Positions 13,444-25,568 of a stretch of 64,000 nucleotides of DNA are shown here, in pieces. Positions within the stretch are counted from its first letter, which is position 1. Each line of letters begins with the position of its first letter. The translations under genes were made by a program, and so were the position numbers. The stretch is from Sarocladium kiliense (lineage: Eukaryota; Ascomycota; Sordariomycetes; Hypocreales; Sarocladiaceae). Under the pieces are notes generated by a model. That model had not been told where the DNA came from. It did not search any database and worked only from the letters and a program-made list of their open reading frames with translations. The stretch is taken from positions 1,426,001 through 1,490,000 of the forward strand of contig JAUZTG010000044.1 of NCBI GenBank assembly GCA_030734395.1. The letters run 5' to 3'.

Positions 13444-16099
13444 AATTCATCAAAAGGCTGCAACGATATCCGTATCTTTCGGAAGACCGGGCGAAGAGCG
13501 GTCTTCCATGGATCCAATTTATTGAGGGCAACAATACGCTTTCACTGATAGCAACCGCCGATGCGGGAAGCTGTACTCACCGGACTGCTGCCATCATGTC
13601 TCATCTTGCCACACGTGAACGAAAACGTGTTTTCAGTGGCTGACGGCACGCCATACCGCTCGACCACTTTTGCTTTTCGACCTGAGAGGTGCAGACGGGA
13701 AGCGAAATTGGTGAAAACGACCTGCAGACCCCCAGGGGTGACTGAGGTGATTTCAGTTGCCCTCGTAATGACCGCTGAGGGCCATCAACTCAAGCGGACT
13801 GGGAGCAGGGCATAAGGTCAGATCGCCAATCTTATGTGCAACTGACAAATCCCCAGCTCTGTGTGGATTGGCTGTCCGTTGGAAGGGAATTAATTCTCAA
13901 GGGCGAGTCTACGATGTCATGCTCGACGGCTCACAATATGGCAACACTGAAGGGATTATCTCCCGGATTCAACTGCAAGTTATAATGTCGCACAACGCAA
14001 AGTAATGCGCTTGTAACTGATGATCAATCATACAGGTCTGTCAAATGCCAGCGGCTAGTGTAGCCGAATCCACATCTCCCTGACATGCGCGCGGGCACGA
14101 TCCACTGTGGCAATGAGGGAAGGGATGCGGGTGATGGGCAGTGGACTGTGGAGGACATGCAATTGAGATAACAAGGGCTCTTGGTTCCCGGGGGAGACAA
14201 CAAGTGGAGGCGTGGTGCGTTGCACAAAAAAGCGGCAGCTCTTCAGAATTTCGCACCAGATCAGAGGCCCAAATCTTCTAGAGAGCTCGGGCCTTCATGT
14301 GTGGTCATTTGTACTTCCCGAACTTGCCACGGGCCTTGGGTGTCGCAAGTGAATGGCAGGGATCAACACACGCCGTTGAGAACTGAAGCCTGTTATGATT
14401 GGTGCCGATCCTGCAGAGTATATTTACCCTGATACCGATATTTCGGGCTCAAGCTGTAGAAATCCAGGCCTGATCCATTATGGAAGCAACGTGCATCGGT
14501 TAAGACTAGAGGGAGACGGCTCCTTGGGCCTGGGACTCGCGCCAGGTCTGGATTGGAAAGGACGAAAAGCTCGCGCGGCAGGGATCTGGGGGTCTGGGGT
14601 CCAGATAGGCCCCTTGGCTTTCGTCCATCGAGGAGCTGGCAGCAGGCCTTGAGGAAACTCAGGGCTTGCAAGAGGAACGTGCAGGGATAACCCCAGCCGG
14701 ATGCAGCGACTGGTCCCCGCATCGAGGCTAACCTAACTCTGGTTGAATGGCACTCGACTTGCCGAGAAGCGAGTGTTAGAACAATGCTATTCTGCAGGAC
14801 CAATGAATTATGTGCAACGAGGAGGCGCTGCAAAGTGACGGCGGCTGGAATCAAGGAATTCTAGGCGACCTCGCGGGACTCACAGCAGTCGGCGTTGCAC
14901 AACTAAAGGCCTACTGGACAATGAGCACTCGACACGATCCCGCTGAGTCGCGACCACGAGGAAACAAGTCTGTGGTGTTCTTCCAGGAGCATGCTGACGG
15001 AGAGGATGGGGTGGGTCGCTCGTATGGCATCTGGTTGGTACCAATAGTCATCACCACCCTTTTACACAAAACTCTGTGCAGATGAAGGAAGATGAAATAG
15101 TCATCCAAGGGTCCCTGCAGCATTCTCATACACCTAGACAAGCATTGGAATCCTGTATTGCCTCGTTGGGGTAAAGCTGCGAATGGCACAAAGTAGAGAG
15201 ACCTGCATAAGTCGATGCGTCGAGATTGCGCGCTGCCGATGTTGTCGCCATCATGGCTTCATTGCTTATTCCTTTGACCACCAGACGGTACCCTTCGCTC
15301 CCTGCGGGGGTTGGCCCAGTAGGCTGCCCGGGATTTCCGGCTGTACCCTAACATTACGATTAGTATGGCTATGACCCTTCTCAAGATCGGCAAAGTTCAA
15401 ACGTTGCTTCTGGGGGGAACCAGGGCGTGTTCACGACTTTGTGTGTGCCTAAGCTAGCGGTGGTGCTTCTTTGTTCTCTCTTCTCTCCCCGAGGGCCCCC
15501 CCCCCTGGCCTCAGCTCAGCCGTGGACTGTGCTGCTCCTGTGCTGTGGCAACATCCCAGTCCGGCTTCATCATGACGGGAAAAGATTGCCCAATCCAATC
15601 CCTCCTCACCGCATCGTCTTGTTCACTCTTGGACCCCCCCCTTACGCTAAACTTTGGGAGGCCATACGCCCATGTGCAGACAGGGCGATGAGACAACGTG
15701 CACTCTCACATGATGCACCCACCAGTCAGGCTTTACTGGCTCAACTCCCCTCTTCCCACGGCAATCTCCCGATGATTTCCTAGTTGCACCCGATGCTCTT
15801 AGCTCAATGGGGTCTCACCGGTCGGCTGTGTCTGTCTGAGGATGGCTCCGTGGCCCAGTCTGCCGCGTTCGGGTGCCTGCATTGCTTTTTCGCCATGTTG
15901 GCTCTGTCCGATTGTTTTCTGACTCTACGCCTGACTGCCTCAAGTATAAAGGCCCAATGATCCTCCCTCACTCGGCTTGGGCTTTAATGCTTCGAGAGTT
16001 CAGACCTACTTCCAGCATAGCACACAATAGCTGCATGAGACCCTTAACTCTAAATCACCAAGAGCTCATCACCACCACTGGGTGAACCTTTCCTTCACC
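13444..16099. other. Intergenic region, no gene supported
   Basis: Only short frames without motifs. The last part is the promoter of the flavoenzyme gene, with a TATA-like element at 15944-15952 and CT-rich stretches around 15470-15640. Confidence 0.5.
15944..15952 (+). promoter_or_regulatory. TATA-like element upstream of the flavoenzyme gene
   Basis: The sequence gtataaagg sits about 150 bases before the ATG at 16100, a normal distance for a fungal core promoter with a short leader. Confidence 0.45.
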
Positions 16100-17682
16100 A
16101 TGCCTCAATCCATTATCATTGTTGGCGCTGGCAATTTCGGCGCCGCAACAGCCCTGGCCCTCGCAAGACAGGGCAAGACGGACGTTCGACTTGTTGACAC
16201 GACGGAGTACCCCAACCCGAGAGCAGCTTCGCACGATGTCAACAAAATTGTTCGGGACGACTATCCGGAAGACATGTACATGCAGATGCTTATCAAGGCA
16301 ATGCCACAATGGAGGTCCAACAGCCTCTACAAGCCCTACTACCACGAGGTCGGCATGTTGCGAGCTGACCAAACCGACTTCGGCAAGAACAGCATCGCTT
16401 CATACAAGAGAGCCGGAGTTCAGAATGACTCTCGCTTCATGCCCGTGGAGGAAGTTCGGCAACGGTGGAACGGTGCATTTGCAACCTCGAACTTCGGAGA
16501 TCTCACTCATGTGCTCTACAACCCATCTGTTGGCTTTGCAGAGGCCGATAAGGCCCTTGGAGCTGTCATCAAAGCTGGCATTGATGCTGGTGTCAAGTAC
16601 GTCATTGGTGAGATGACAACGTTGGCCTTCGGCTCTGAAGGTCAATGCACCGGTATCACCCTGAAGAGCGGCGAGACTATGGAGGCGGACAAAGTCCTTC
16701 TCTGCACTGGTGCCCACACACCAGCCTTGCTGGCTCAAAGCGCACCCAACAACAAAAGGCTTCACTGCGGCGACCGGGTGGTCGCGACGGGGGCGGTGAG
16801 CTTCAAGGCCAAGCTGGAAGGACCGCGCAAGACGAAGTTTGAACCCATCCCTGTCCTGAAGAACTGCTTGGACGATGTAAAGGGTGAGTCTAGTTCCAAA
16901 AGCGACCATGCACTCCTGAATTATGTTGACTCGTTTTAATAGGGGAGGGCATGTCGATCCTCAAGGATGGCACGATCAAGTTCAACTGCGACATGTGCTT
17001 CACAAACATGGAGACCTTCGAGCCAACAGGCGAAAGGATCTCCGTCATCCCCGGCGCTTCGATGTTTAATGTCTGGACCAACCAAAACTACATCAAATAC
17101 TTCGAAGGCCGCGCACGACGCACAATGGACGGACTGTACGGCGACGAGGTTGCAGACATCAAGATCGAATCATACCGTATGTGCTGGTAAGTCCCATGGC
17201 TCTCTCTGTTTCCCATCCTCTACCCCTCCCACAGTCTACTTCCCATGGAGAAGGGGCCAGTTCTGTGCCACGTCGTGCCTCGTGCCTTGTGGCCAATTGC
17301 AACTCACATCGCTCACACACACCGTTCCAGGGACGCATCGACGCCAACGCACGATTTCCTCATCACGCCGCATCCCCACTGCGCCAGCCTGTATATTGCA
17401 ACGGGCGGCTCGTTCCACTCTTGGAAGTTCCTGCCCGTCATTGGCGAGTACGTCAAGGACATGCTGGAGGGAACCCTGCCTGAGAAATACGCAGAGAGAT
17501 GGCACTGGGACCAGCCAGTCAACAGCAAGTCGGCCAACCCGACATACAAGATCGTCGGTGACCTGCAGGACATCCTGGCTGGCAAGCTGGATCCCAAAGC
17601 CACGCCCAAGATTCCTACCAAGGTCGAAAGTCCGGCTGTGTCCATGGCCAACGGCATGGGCAACGGAGTGATAGCGCACTAG
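16100..17682 (+). CDS. FAD-dependent amine oxidase of the amadoriase / sarcosine oxidase family
   Basis: Three exons (16100-16883, 16943-17186, 17331-17682) give 459 residues, close to fructosyl-amino-acid oxidases. The N-terminus carries the Rossmann FAD motif VGAGNFG. Near the second intron the sequence reads YRMCWDAST, where the cysteine corresponds to the residue that binds FAD covalently in this family. TPTHDFLI, followed by LYIATGGSFHSWKFLPVIG, is the conserved C-terminal FAD-binding segment. These enzymes oxidise secondary amines such as glycated amino acids, sarcosine or saccharopine with release of peroxide. Which one is used here cannot be read from sequence. Intron 2 is long (144 nt) and joins TGCTG to GGAC, rebuilding CWDA. 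The ATG has a good CACC context. No peroxisomal tripeptide is present; the protein ends IAH. Confidence 0.85.
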
Positions 17683-20592
17683 AACCGGACGGGGAATGTA
17701 TGACAGCAATGGAGCGACGAGAGACTGAGCGGTGTACACGGGCGCACCATGCATTCGATGGCGTGTTTCGGGGTTCTCTTGAATGTTGCTTTTTCTCAGC
17801 CTTTCGTGGGCTCATCTTTGCTCCCACTTGAGTTTTACTTTTGCATCATGGCCTGATTTCCATCTTCTCTTGCTTTTCCTTTTCCTTTTCCTTTCCTCGC
17901 CACTTTCGATGTTTTCGGTAAAGGACTTTACGCATCTTATAGGAGAATAGCCAGGGTTACGAACGTTATGATACCTCGAGGAAGACTATGGTCAGACAGC
18001 GGTGAAGACATGGAGAGGAGCTATCGAAGTTTAGTTGCTAGGGTCGCACGCAATAGAGCAATTTGTGAGTTATCAGTTTCCCCGACTTTTCGCGATCTGG
18101 AGATCGTCGGTGGTCTATGGCGATCTCGAGCAGTCTCGATGTGACCCTATTCCTTTCTAGACAAAACCTGATCGTCCAGCCTGGTCAGCACTACTCCCTT
18201 TTACTGCTCGCTTCATTCTTTGGTCCCAGTCTTTGCTGAAGGAATCGGAACTCTGGACAAAGGCCTCGAAGCGTCCCCGACTCTCCACCGCGTCATAGGC
18301 ACTGATATAGCCGCAGGGATCTTTGAGTCTGGATCGGCGCCATGTTTGCACAGCAGGATATGCGCCATCACCATTTCCGGTCCGCGAGGCTGTCGCACAA
18401 GACCCGTATCTTTATTTTATCAGTGGTCTTCCCGGAGAGCCAGGTCCGGGAATGCAACTCTGGATTGGCATGTAACTCTGTGTACATAGAACCTTCTGCA
18501 CGCAGACACAGTCGTCATAACCCCTGAGTTCCGGTACCTGGGGGAGACATGAGTTGCATATCTGGACTGGAACCTCAACGGGGAAGATGGTCCAACGGGG
18601 AGATCCTTGTCCAATAGCACCCGGGGATCGGTAGCCCGATTCCGTGGGAGCTTTGACCTTGTCTCGGAAGCTGTCTTGGCTGACCAATAGAGTTCGCAAT
18701 TGCAATGGTGCTCTCACGCATGCTAATCATCCGATTCAGGTCGGGCTCTGCCACAGGACTGTTGTTCTTTGTGTCTCTGCCTTAGTGTCTTGGCAAGGTA
18801 CCAGAAGGCAGGGGAATGAACGATTGGTCCGTGAGTTGACTTGGGATTGCGAGGCTTTCTCTTACTGCTGATCGTGGCGGTGAGAGCGGGGGTGAGGAGG
18901 AGGGATGTACCATGCGATTACGAGCGAGGGTACCGTGGGATTGGGTTGCAGGATCGTATGATGACATTGCTCGATGCTTTTGCTGCCTTCCGAGAGATTG
19001 TCATTTGAAGATCATTTTGTATCAATTTTACACGGACATGGGTCTTGCTCAGCTGCCATGGATACACCAGGATACGCGTGATTGCGATCGAAGCTCAAGC
19101 CCAACTAAGACCGGACCGAGATCGGCCAAAAAAAAAAAAAAAAAAAAAAGAAGTAATACTGGGGGTCTTTGCGGGATGAGACAGTACATCATCGAGCTGG
19201 CTGTGGACTTATAGACTTCAATACTCCAGGGACTGATTGACTAGTAGATTGATAAGGCAGAAAAAGAGGGGGAGGAGGGGAACTTTGGGGCCTCAAGGAT
19301 CATGGTCTGGATGCCCAGACAACCATTGGGGAGATTCGGCATCAGAAGCAACGGGACATGGGTGACCCTTGCACGAGTCCAAGGTCTCGGTGATATGCAT
19401 GTCATGCCCTTTGTCTCGCAACACTGCAGAAACAAAGAGGAATTGTGTTTTGCACCGACCTGTTTGCCTGCTGCATGATACCCTCCGTGGCTGGGAACGG
19501 TCGAGCCCTTTGGGCATGAACAAGGTTGGTCGCCACCATTGGGCGGGCGGTGAAGCTGCAAGTCGCCAACAGACCGACCAACAAGAACCCCTCGCGCCCC
19601 CATACGGGTACGGTACGCTCAGACAGAGGGGGTGGCGTGTGAGACTTTTGATCACAGCCTTGAAAGGGGGCAACAACAACAATCAGCAGAAAAGGAGATT
19701 CAAGAGAAACAAGAAGAATGAAGACAGTGTGACCAGGCTGAAGTGATAATGCGATGTGACGTTGACAGAGGGGGGAGGAATAAGAGAAAGGCAGCCCACA
19801 AGGGGAAACAGAAATGTCTCACGGCGTATGCAACTATAGATTACCCATTTAGGAACCCGGTGAAGAATCGTTCGCTGAGAGCCTTCCAAGCAAACTGCAA
19901 GCCCTCCCCCTCAGCCCCAGCCGAGATTTTGCGTGGCGTCGGCGGATAGGCCAACCAGGCATTTCTGTCTCTTGTTCTCCCCCTCTTCCCTCCCTCCCCT
20001 ACCTCCTCCTGAAGTTTTCATCATCCTGGCAGTGAGGTACCTTGCTAGGATGGAACCTGATGTGAGATGAGGTGGTTGTGACACCTACGATGAGGTGTGG
20101 TGACCGGGGCCCAGTTTGCCTTTGACTTTGGATTTTCCTTCTGGGTGTGCGTCCGCTTGTAGCCGGAAGGGGGTGTGTGAAAAGTGTGCATGATGGAGGT
20201 TACTGCTTTCTCTTCACCGGTCGATGTGTTGGCAGGTTGTGTTTGGCGCGTTGGGCTAACCGAGGCGGATGGAGGGCTTGGAGCAGGGCAAGACAGCGTG
20301 AGGCCTGGGAGATCGAGCAGAAGAGAGGTCGATCAGCGAGGGAGGATGACGAGAGGGAGATCGGGAAGATGTTTCGCATGAGGCTTGGGCGAAGTCTCGG
20401 GAGATGGCCGAGAGGAGACACTCGAGAAGAACCAGGGGCGGTAGACGACAGATGGCGATGCGAAGGTGTAGGTTAAGGAGCAAAGACTGCATCGTAGATT
20501 GGTCTGGACGCATAGCCGACAGCATGAGTTCCTACCCTGGGATTAGCTGAGTGAAGTCATGACAAGTAGAAGAACATGGTCCTCGTTCCACG
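17683..20592. other. Intergenic region, no gene supported
   Basis: About 2.9 kb of short, motif-free frames. It contains a CTTTTC-rich pyrimidine stretch near 17868-17893 and a 22-nt poly-A run at 19128-19149. Nothing resembling a transposon or RNA gene was recognised. Confidence 0.5.
19128..19149. repeat. Poly-A homopolymer (22 A)
   Basis: A run of 22 adenines followed by GAAG. It is a second homopolymer of this kind in the gene-poor left part. No associated element was seen. Confidence 0.9.
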
Positions 20593-22620
20593 TCATAGAC
20601 CGTAAAGAGTGTTGCCTCCTCCGTAGTTGTCGCTTGCGCCTCCATCATCAACCCAGTCCTGGTCCAACACCTCTCCTTCTGGCACATATCCACCTGCCAC
20701 CGTCCCTGCCATCGCAAACTGCTTCCAGAAATCGCATTTGTCCTTTGGCATCTGTCCATCCTCAATCTCACCGAAGAAGTCAAATATTCCGTACTCCACA
20801 TCAAGCACCCTCCCCGCCCGGCCTTTCTTTGTTTCCAGCTGTGGCCGTCGCCACTCCTTCGTACCAGGCCACCCCGAATTGCCCCATCTGGAAATGCGAT
20901 CTTTGTTCGGGTCCCCGTATCGGACGTAGCTGATGAAGTATGACCTGTATGCGCGGGAAAGTCCGCCTATAAGTAGCCCAGAGACAGAGCTCAAAAGAGA
21001 TCCAAAGTAGTCGACGAAGCCAGAGAGGTCATACTGTTCTGCATTCCAGAAGAGAGGGATAAGATCTGTGGCGTGCCATCCAGGGAACACATCGTACTGC
21101 ATAACCCAGACCTTGGAGGGTCCGAGTGCCTCCGCGAGGTACCGAACATTGCAAGTCATGCATGAGTCCCTGATCAGAAGCTCAAGACGATCAGCCTGGC
21201 TCTTGTAAGAGGGCCCCTTGCTGCTGAAATATCGACTGGGAGGAGGATACTGCTCAAGTACACGCTCGGTGATGCCATTACTGAGGGTAGAGTTGGGCAA
21301 GATGGCAGACAGAAACTGGTTGAAATCACCATTACTGTCGATATCGCCATTGACGAACAGCCTGGCCTCTTTTCCGCAGTGTGATAGGATGAGGGACTCA
21401 ATTGGCCAGATGTTCCTAAGAGACATTTCGGCGGTCGGTAACTGTCTAATGAAGGATCCGTCCGGTGTAGGACCAACAGCGAAAGTCCCTGGCATCTGCT
21501 GCTTCATCAGGGCCTTATTGGCTTTCGCAAGAGCTGCGGTGTCGGCATCGCGTAGACAATCAAGCCCCTTTCCCTCACAACCGGCCAGTGTAGCAAAGCT
21601 TTGAAACACAATCTCGATAGTTCCAGCTCTATCCCACATGGGCTGATAGGCTGGCGAGAGAAGTATGGCTTTCTGGAACATGGGATCCAGCGTGCCTCCC
21701 TCAGCCACGAGATGGAACAGGATTGAGCTTGCTCCGGCGGACTCTCCCATGGCGGTGACTTGATTCGGATCTCCTCCAACTTGAGAGATATGGTTCTGAA
21801 CCCACTCGAAGACGGCTCTCTGATCCCACAGCCCGGCGTTCGGTATTCCATCTTTCTCCATACTTGACCCGGCCAAGAAGCCTAATGCACCAACCCGGTA
21901 GTTGAACGAGATGAAGATGATGTTGTTGTCGGACTGGCTTATGAGCCCGGTACCATCGTAGAGTGGAAAGATAGGCTCCGCCTGGTCCTTGTCACCTCGA
22001 ACATAGGCGCCGCCGTAGATGAAGACGACAACAGGTAGTTTCAGCGAGGGGTTCCTGAAGGCCTTTGCCGGAACTTGTAGATCGAGAAAAAGACAATCCT
22101 CACTCTGAGGGCTGCCTCCGCCATCGGGAAGGTCGTCAGTACTACCGAGACTGTACGATGCACAATTAGCCTTTGAAGCTCTCGAGTGACAACTGCTTCG
22201 ATAACACATACACTTCATTGACAAGCTTGCCAACGGGGCTCTCGTTCAAGCGTCCAACCAGGTTGAGTCCATATACTCCAGCCTGAAGGCATGCAGCGCC
22301 TTTTCGATCACCTGATTGCTTGCCCTTCTTGACCAAAGGCGGAGCAGGCTTTGCCCATCTGAGGTCACCAATAGGTGGTGCAGCATATGGGATATTCTTG
22401 AATGTCAAGCTATGTATGACTGTCAGTACCTGGGAATGTCGGTGTTTGGCCAGGATTCAGCTTACATTTCATTGTTTTTGCCGGTGCTTGTGGCCTCGAA
22501 CTCCCCATAGGGAAGCTTGAGGACTGGCTTCGCATCGCGAGGCTCGTGCTCGGTTGGCGCAGACGAGGCAGGCCATGGCGCCAAGGAGAGAATCAAGAGT
22601 CGGAGTGCCCGTGTCTTCAT
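20593..22620 (-). CDS. Secreted type-B carboxylesterase / lipase
   Basis: Three exons (22620-22466, 22409-22212, 22150-20593) give 636 residues. Residues 1-20 form a signal peptide (two positive residues, then LRLLILSLAPWPASSAP). The alpha/beta hydrolase fold shows TFKNIPYAAPPIGDLRW, SEDCLFLDL, the oxyanion loop VFIYGGAYVRG and the nucleophile elbow GESAGAS (Ser about 255). A later P-x-W-HATDL segment holds the likely catalytic histidine. Introns are phase-consistent, and intron 2 removes an in-frame stop. Relatives hydrolyse esters of lipids, plant phenolics or xenobiotics outside the cell. It is separated from the nicotinate cluster by a 1.3 kb shared promoter region and has no obvious metabolic link to it. 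Confidence 0.9.
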
Positions 22621-23945
22621 CTTGAGCGTGATTTCAACGAGAACAGCCGTAATAGACGTGGTTAAGAGCCTATCACATCGTCGGGACTGTAGACAACATG
22701 ACAATAAGGGTCGAGGGCGAGATGTAAACAAAGCGAGGCAGTAACTTCGGCCGACGAAACCCTCGTAATGACCCATTGCTGTTGAACCTTCCTACTTGTA
22801 TGTACAGCCGCCCAGTAAGTGGCAGGGGCAATCACACGACTGCCATGATGAGGGATGTCACGATCCGTGTCACCCGCGAGCCGCTGCCGCGGGGCGATCG
22901 ACCGTGTGATGGCTCCGAGATCCATGTCGGCGTGGTGACAAAAAGATCGTGAATAGCGTATGAGCGTTGATAGTACCTGAATCCCGATGTGCTGCGACGT
23001 GCTTAGGAGATTGGCATCAGGGATTGGCGTTTGGAATGGTGGTGGTAAAGCAGCAAATCACGGTGCGAGGATGGGGTGTCGAGGTGCTGAGGCTTCCTCC
23101 TGAATTGGAGAGGTGGCCACCACTGTAAGGCGATTGGTGAAGTCGCTGAAGTGGCACCGGCGCTACAGCGGGGTGGTTCACCTCATAGAACCACCCGTTG
23201 CATTCCAACCTTCGAAGCATCGCCTACCCGGCACCCGCAACATGGTAACAATCATTTCAAAGATGGAATATGTTATTCCGATCGCACGATATAGCTATTT
23301 TCTCTGGCTTCTTAATGTCCTCAGTCTCATAGAGATAATCTCGACATCATGCAATGAACGAATTGGGCAACGTGCACCAATCGTGACATCACTTCAACAA
23401 TTTGCTGGTTGATTTGCACGCAACCCGCCGATACTGACCACACCAATATTATTTCTTGCCGTCATCACTCAGCCAGCATCGCATCGCAAACGTTCATGCT
23501 CATCGTTCCCCTCGTAGCATAGGATTCAATCATCCCATTCATAGTCCCAATCGCAGTTTGCCAACGCGCCTCAACGCTTATCAGCAAAAGATCATGGCCA
23601 CCACCTCTGACGGGGCGGGAGTGGGGAGCTTGGAGCAACACCCACCCACTCCCGCTGCACCGGATCGGCCAAGATCTAGATGGAGTCATTCAGTTGGGGT
23701 CAAAGATGTGGAGGGTTCCCATCTTTCCATAGAGAATTCCCCTTCTAGAGCTGGATCTAGATAAAGCCTGCGTTGGGCCATTTCGGTCGCTTTATAAGAT
23801 GCGAAGGTGGGCATCCATCCATAGATACCTCTAGATTGGGAGACATGATCGCAAGAGACTGATTCCCATCATCCCACCCACGGCGTTTCCATCACGTGCA
23901 ATTCCTACCTTTCTGAATTGGACATCCTTTAGACCGACCGTCGAT
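22621..23945. promoter_or_regulatory. Divergent promoter region, carboxylesterase / hxnM
   Basis: Non-coding interval between two divergently transcribed genes. No frame has a domain. It also marks the likely left border of the nicotinate cluster, since the next gene to the left is a generic secreted esterase. Confidence 0.4.
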
Positions 23946-25198
23946 ATGGGCAAGAAGAAGGTTCTCGTCTGGTTTGTTACTAAGATCCCCCACCTTGTCG
24001 CAAAGCCCTTGTGCTGATGCTTCCGTCTTAGCTACGGTGTAGATATTGATGCCGTTGCAGGCTGGCTAGGCTCCTACGGGGGTGAGGACAGCACAAGCGA
24101 CATTAGTAGAGGTACGTTTGCCATACACTGTCGAAGAGGGTAGGGTTAAGGAGGCGATCAGGACTCTGGGCTGGCACCATTGGCACACGGCGGCTGCTCA
24201 AATTGTTCGAAAAGTACAACATCAAGGCATCATGGTTCATCCCTGGCCACTCGCTCGAGACCTTCCCTGAAGAATGCGCCATGGTCCGCGACGCCGGCCA
24301 TGAGATCGGACTTCACGGATACAGCCATGAAAACCCCGTGGACATGACCCTCGAGCAGCAGCGCGATGTCCTGCACAAAACCTGGAAGATGCTCACGGAG
24401 TTCTGTGGCAAACCGCCCCGAGGCAGCGTTGCACCCTGGTGGGAAACCAGCGAAGAAGGCACGGAGCTCATGCTGAGCTACGGCATCGAGTACGATCATT
24501 CCATGTCGCATCATGATTGCCAAGCATACTGGCTGCGGACTGGGGACAGCTGGACTAAGATTGATTACTCGAAAAAGGCCGAGGAGTGGATGAAGCCCTT
24601 GGTTAAAGGAACTGAAACGGGACTTATTGAGATCCCTGGGTCATGGTATATTGACGACTTGCCGCCCATGATGTTCATCAAGAACTCGGCCAATTCTCAT
24701 GGTTGGGTCAATCCGAGGTCAGTTTCGCGTGATGCGCGGTTCATTTCCGATTCGCATTAGTTTTGTTAACAATGTTGTTTCCAGGGATGTTGAGGATATC
24801 TGGCGCGATCACTTTGACTACTTCTACCGGGAATACGGTATGTAGACCAATCTGGGGGACAGCGTCGGATCTGTTGCGACTGACTACAGCCATGATTGCC
24901 AGACGAGTTCATCTTTCCGATGACTATTCATCCCGACGTATCTGGACGTCCGCACGTTCTCTTGATGCACGAGCGAATTATTGAGCATATCAACAAGCAC
25001 GAAGGCGTGGAGTGGGTTACCATGGCCGAGGTCAGTCTCTTTCCAATGCAGCCAAACATGAACATAGGAGCAACAAGGTTTAACAATTCTTGCTTCATCT
25101 AGATGGCGGATTATTTCAAGAGCAAGAATCCTCCACCACCAGGTGCGAAAATGCCAGCCAGTCGAGAAGAGGTCATGAAGAAGTTTGCGTCTGAGTAA
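23946..25198 (+). CDS. hxnM: Cyclic-imide hydrolase of the polysaccharide-deacetylase superfamily (HxnM-like)
   Basis: Six exons (23946-23971, 24032-24111, 24162-24717, 24785-24837, 24903-25030, 25103-25198) give 312 residues with every junction in phase. The product belongs to the CE4-like NodB fold group of Helicobacter HP0310: VCYGVDIDAVAGWLGSYGG, ISRGLWAGTIGTRRLL, WFIPGHSLETFP, EIGLHGYSHENP, APWWE, IDDLPPMMFI and IHPDVSGRP. Bacterial cyclic-imide hydrolases (imidases) fall in this superfamily, as does PuuE allantoinase. In A. nidulans HxnM is the imide ring-opening enzyme of nicotinate catabolism, from my memory of that work. Being first in a run of hxn genes supports this role over cell-wall deacetylation. 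There is no signal peptide, also against a wall enzyme. The family call is firm; the substrate (probably 3-hydroxyglutarimide) is inferred from context. Confidence 0.75.
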
Positions 25199-25568
25199 GG
25201 GGATCATGATTGTCATCGTAGACTCTCAACAGACTCTCGACTCTCAGACCGGCGCAATAAGAAAGTATGCCTCAACAATGACCAATCTATGAATTTGACT
25301 ACCGCTGCAACTACCACTGCTATTCCAATCGTCACCCCCACTCTCGAGCGAAGCACAGACGTGCCCCATCCCGTAAAGTTGCTGGTGTGTGTACGCTAAA
25401 TATAGCCCTTTCAACCCTTGCCCGTTCTTATACCAAACGACCTTGAACGAATAGTCTACCATAATGCCAGTAAGCAATACTTACAGTATGTCGGAAGTCA
25501 TAACAACAACGGTCCGGCGGGATGCTGCCCTGTAACTATCGGGTGACAGAGGCTGTCCCGCGACAAAG
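25199..25568. promoter_or_regulatory. Short intergenic region hxnM / MoCo sulfurase
   Basis: A 370-base gap between two genes read in the same direction. It contains one HGATAR-type site on the minus strand (ctatcg near 25537). No other feature was recognised. Confidence 0.35.

Noticed and set aside
23946..25198. Chitin or peptidoglycan deacetylase, or PuuE allantoinase
   Set aside because: No signal peptide or chitin-binding domain. The HP0310-like subfamily and the presence of amidase and other hxn genes fit an imide hydrolase better.
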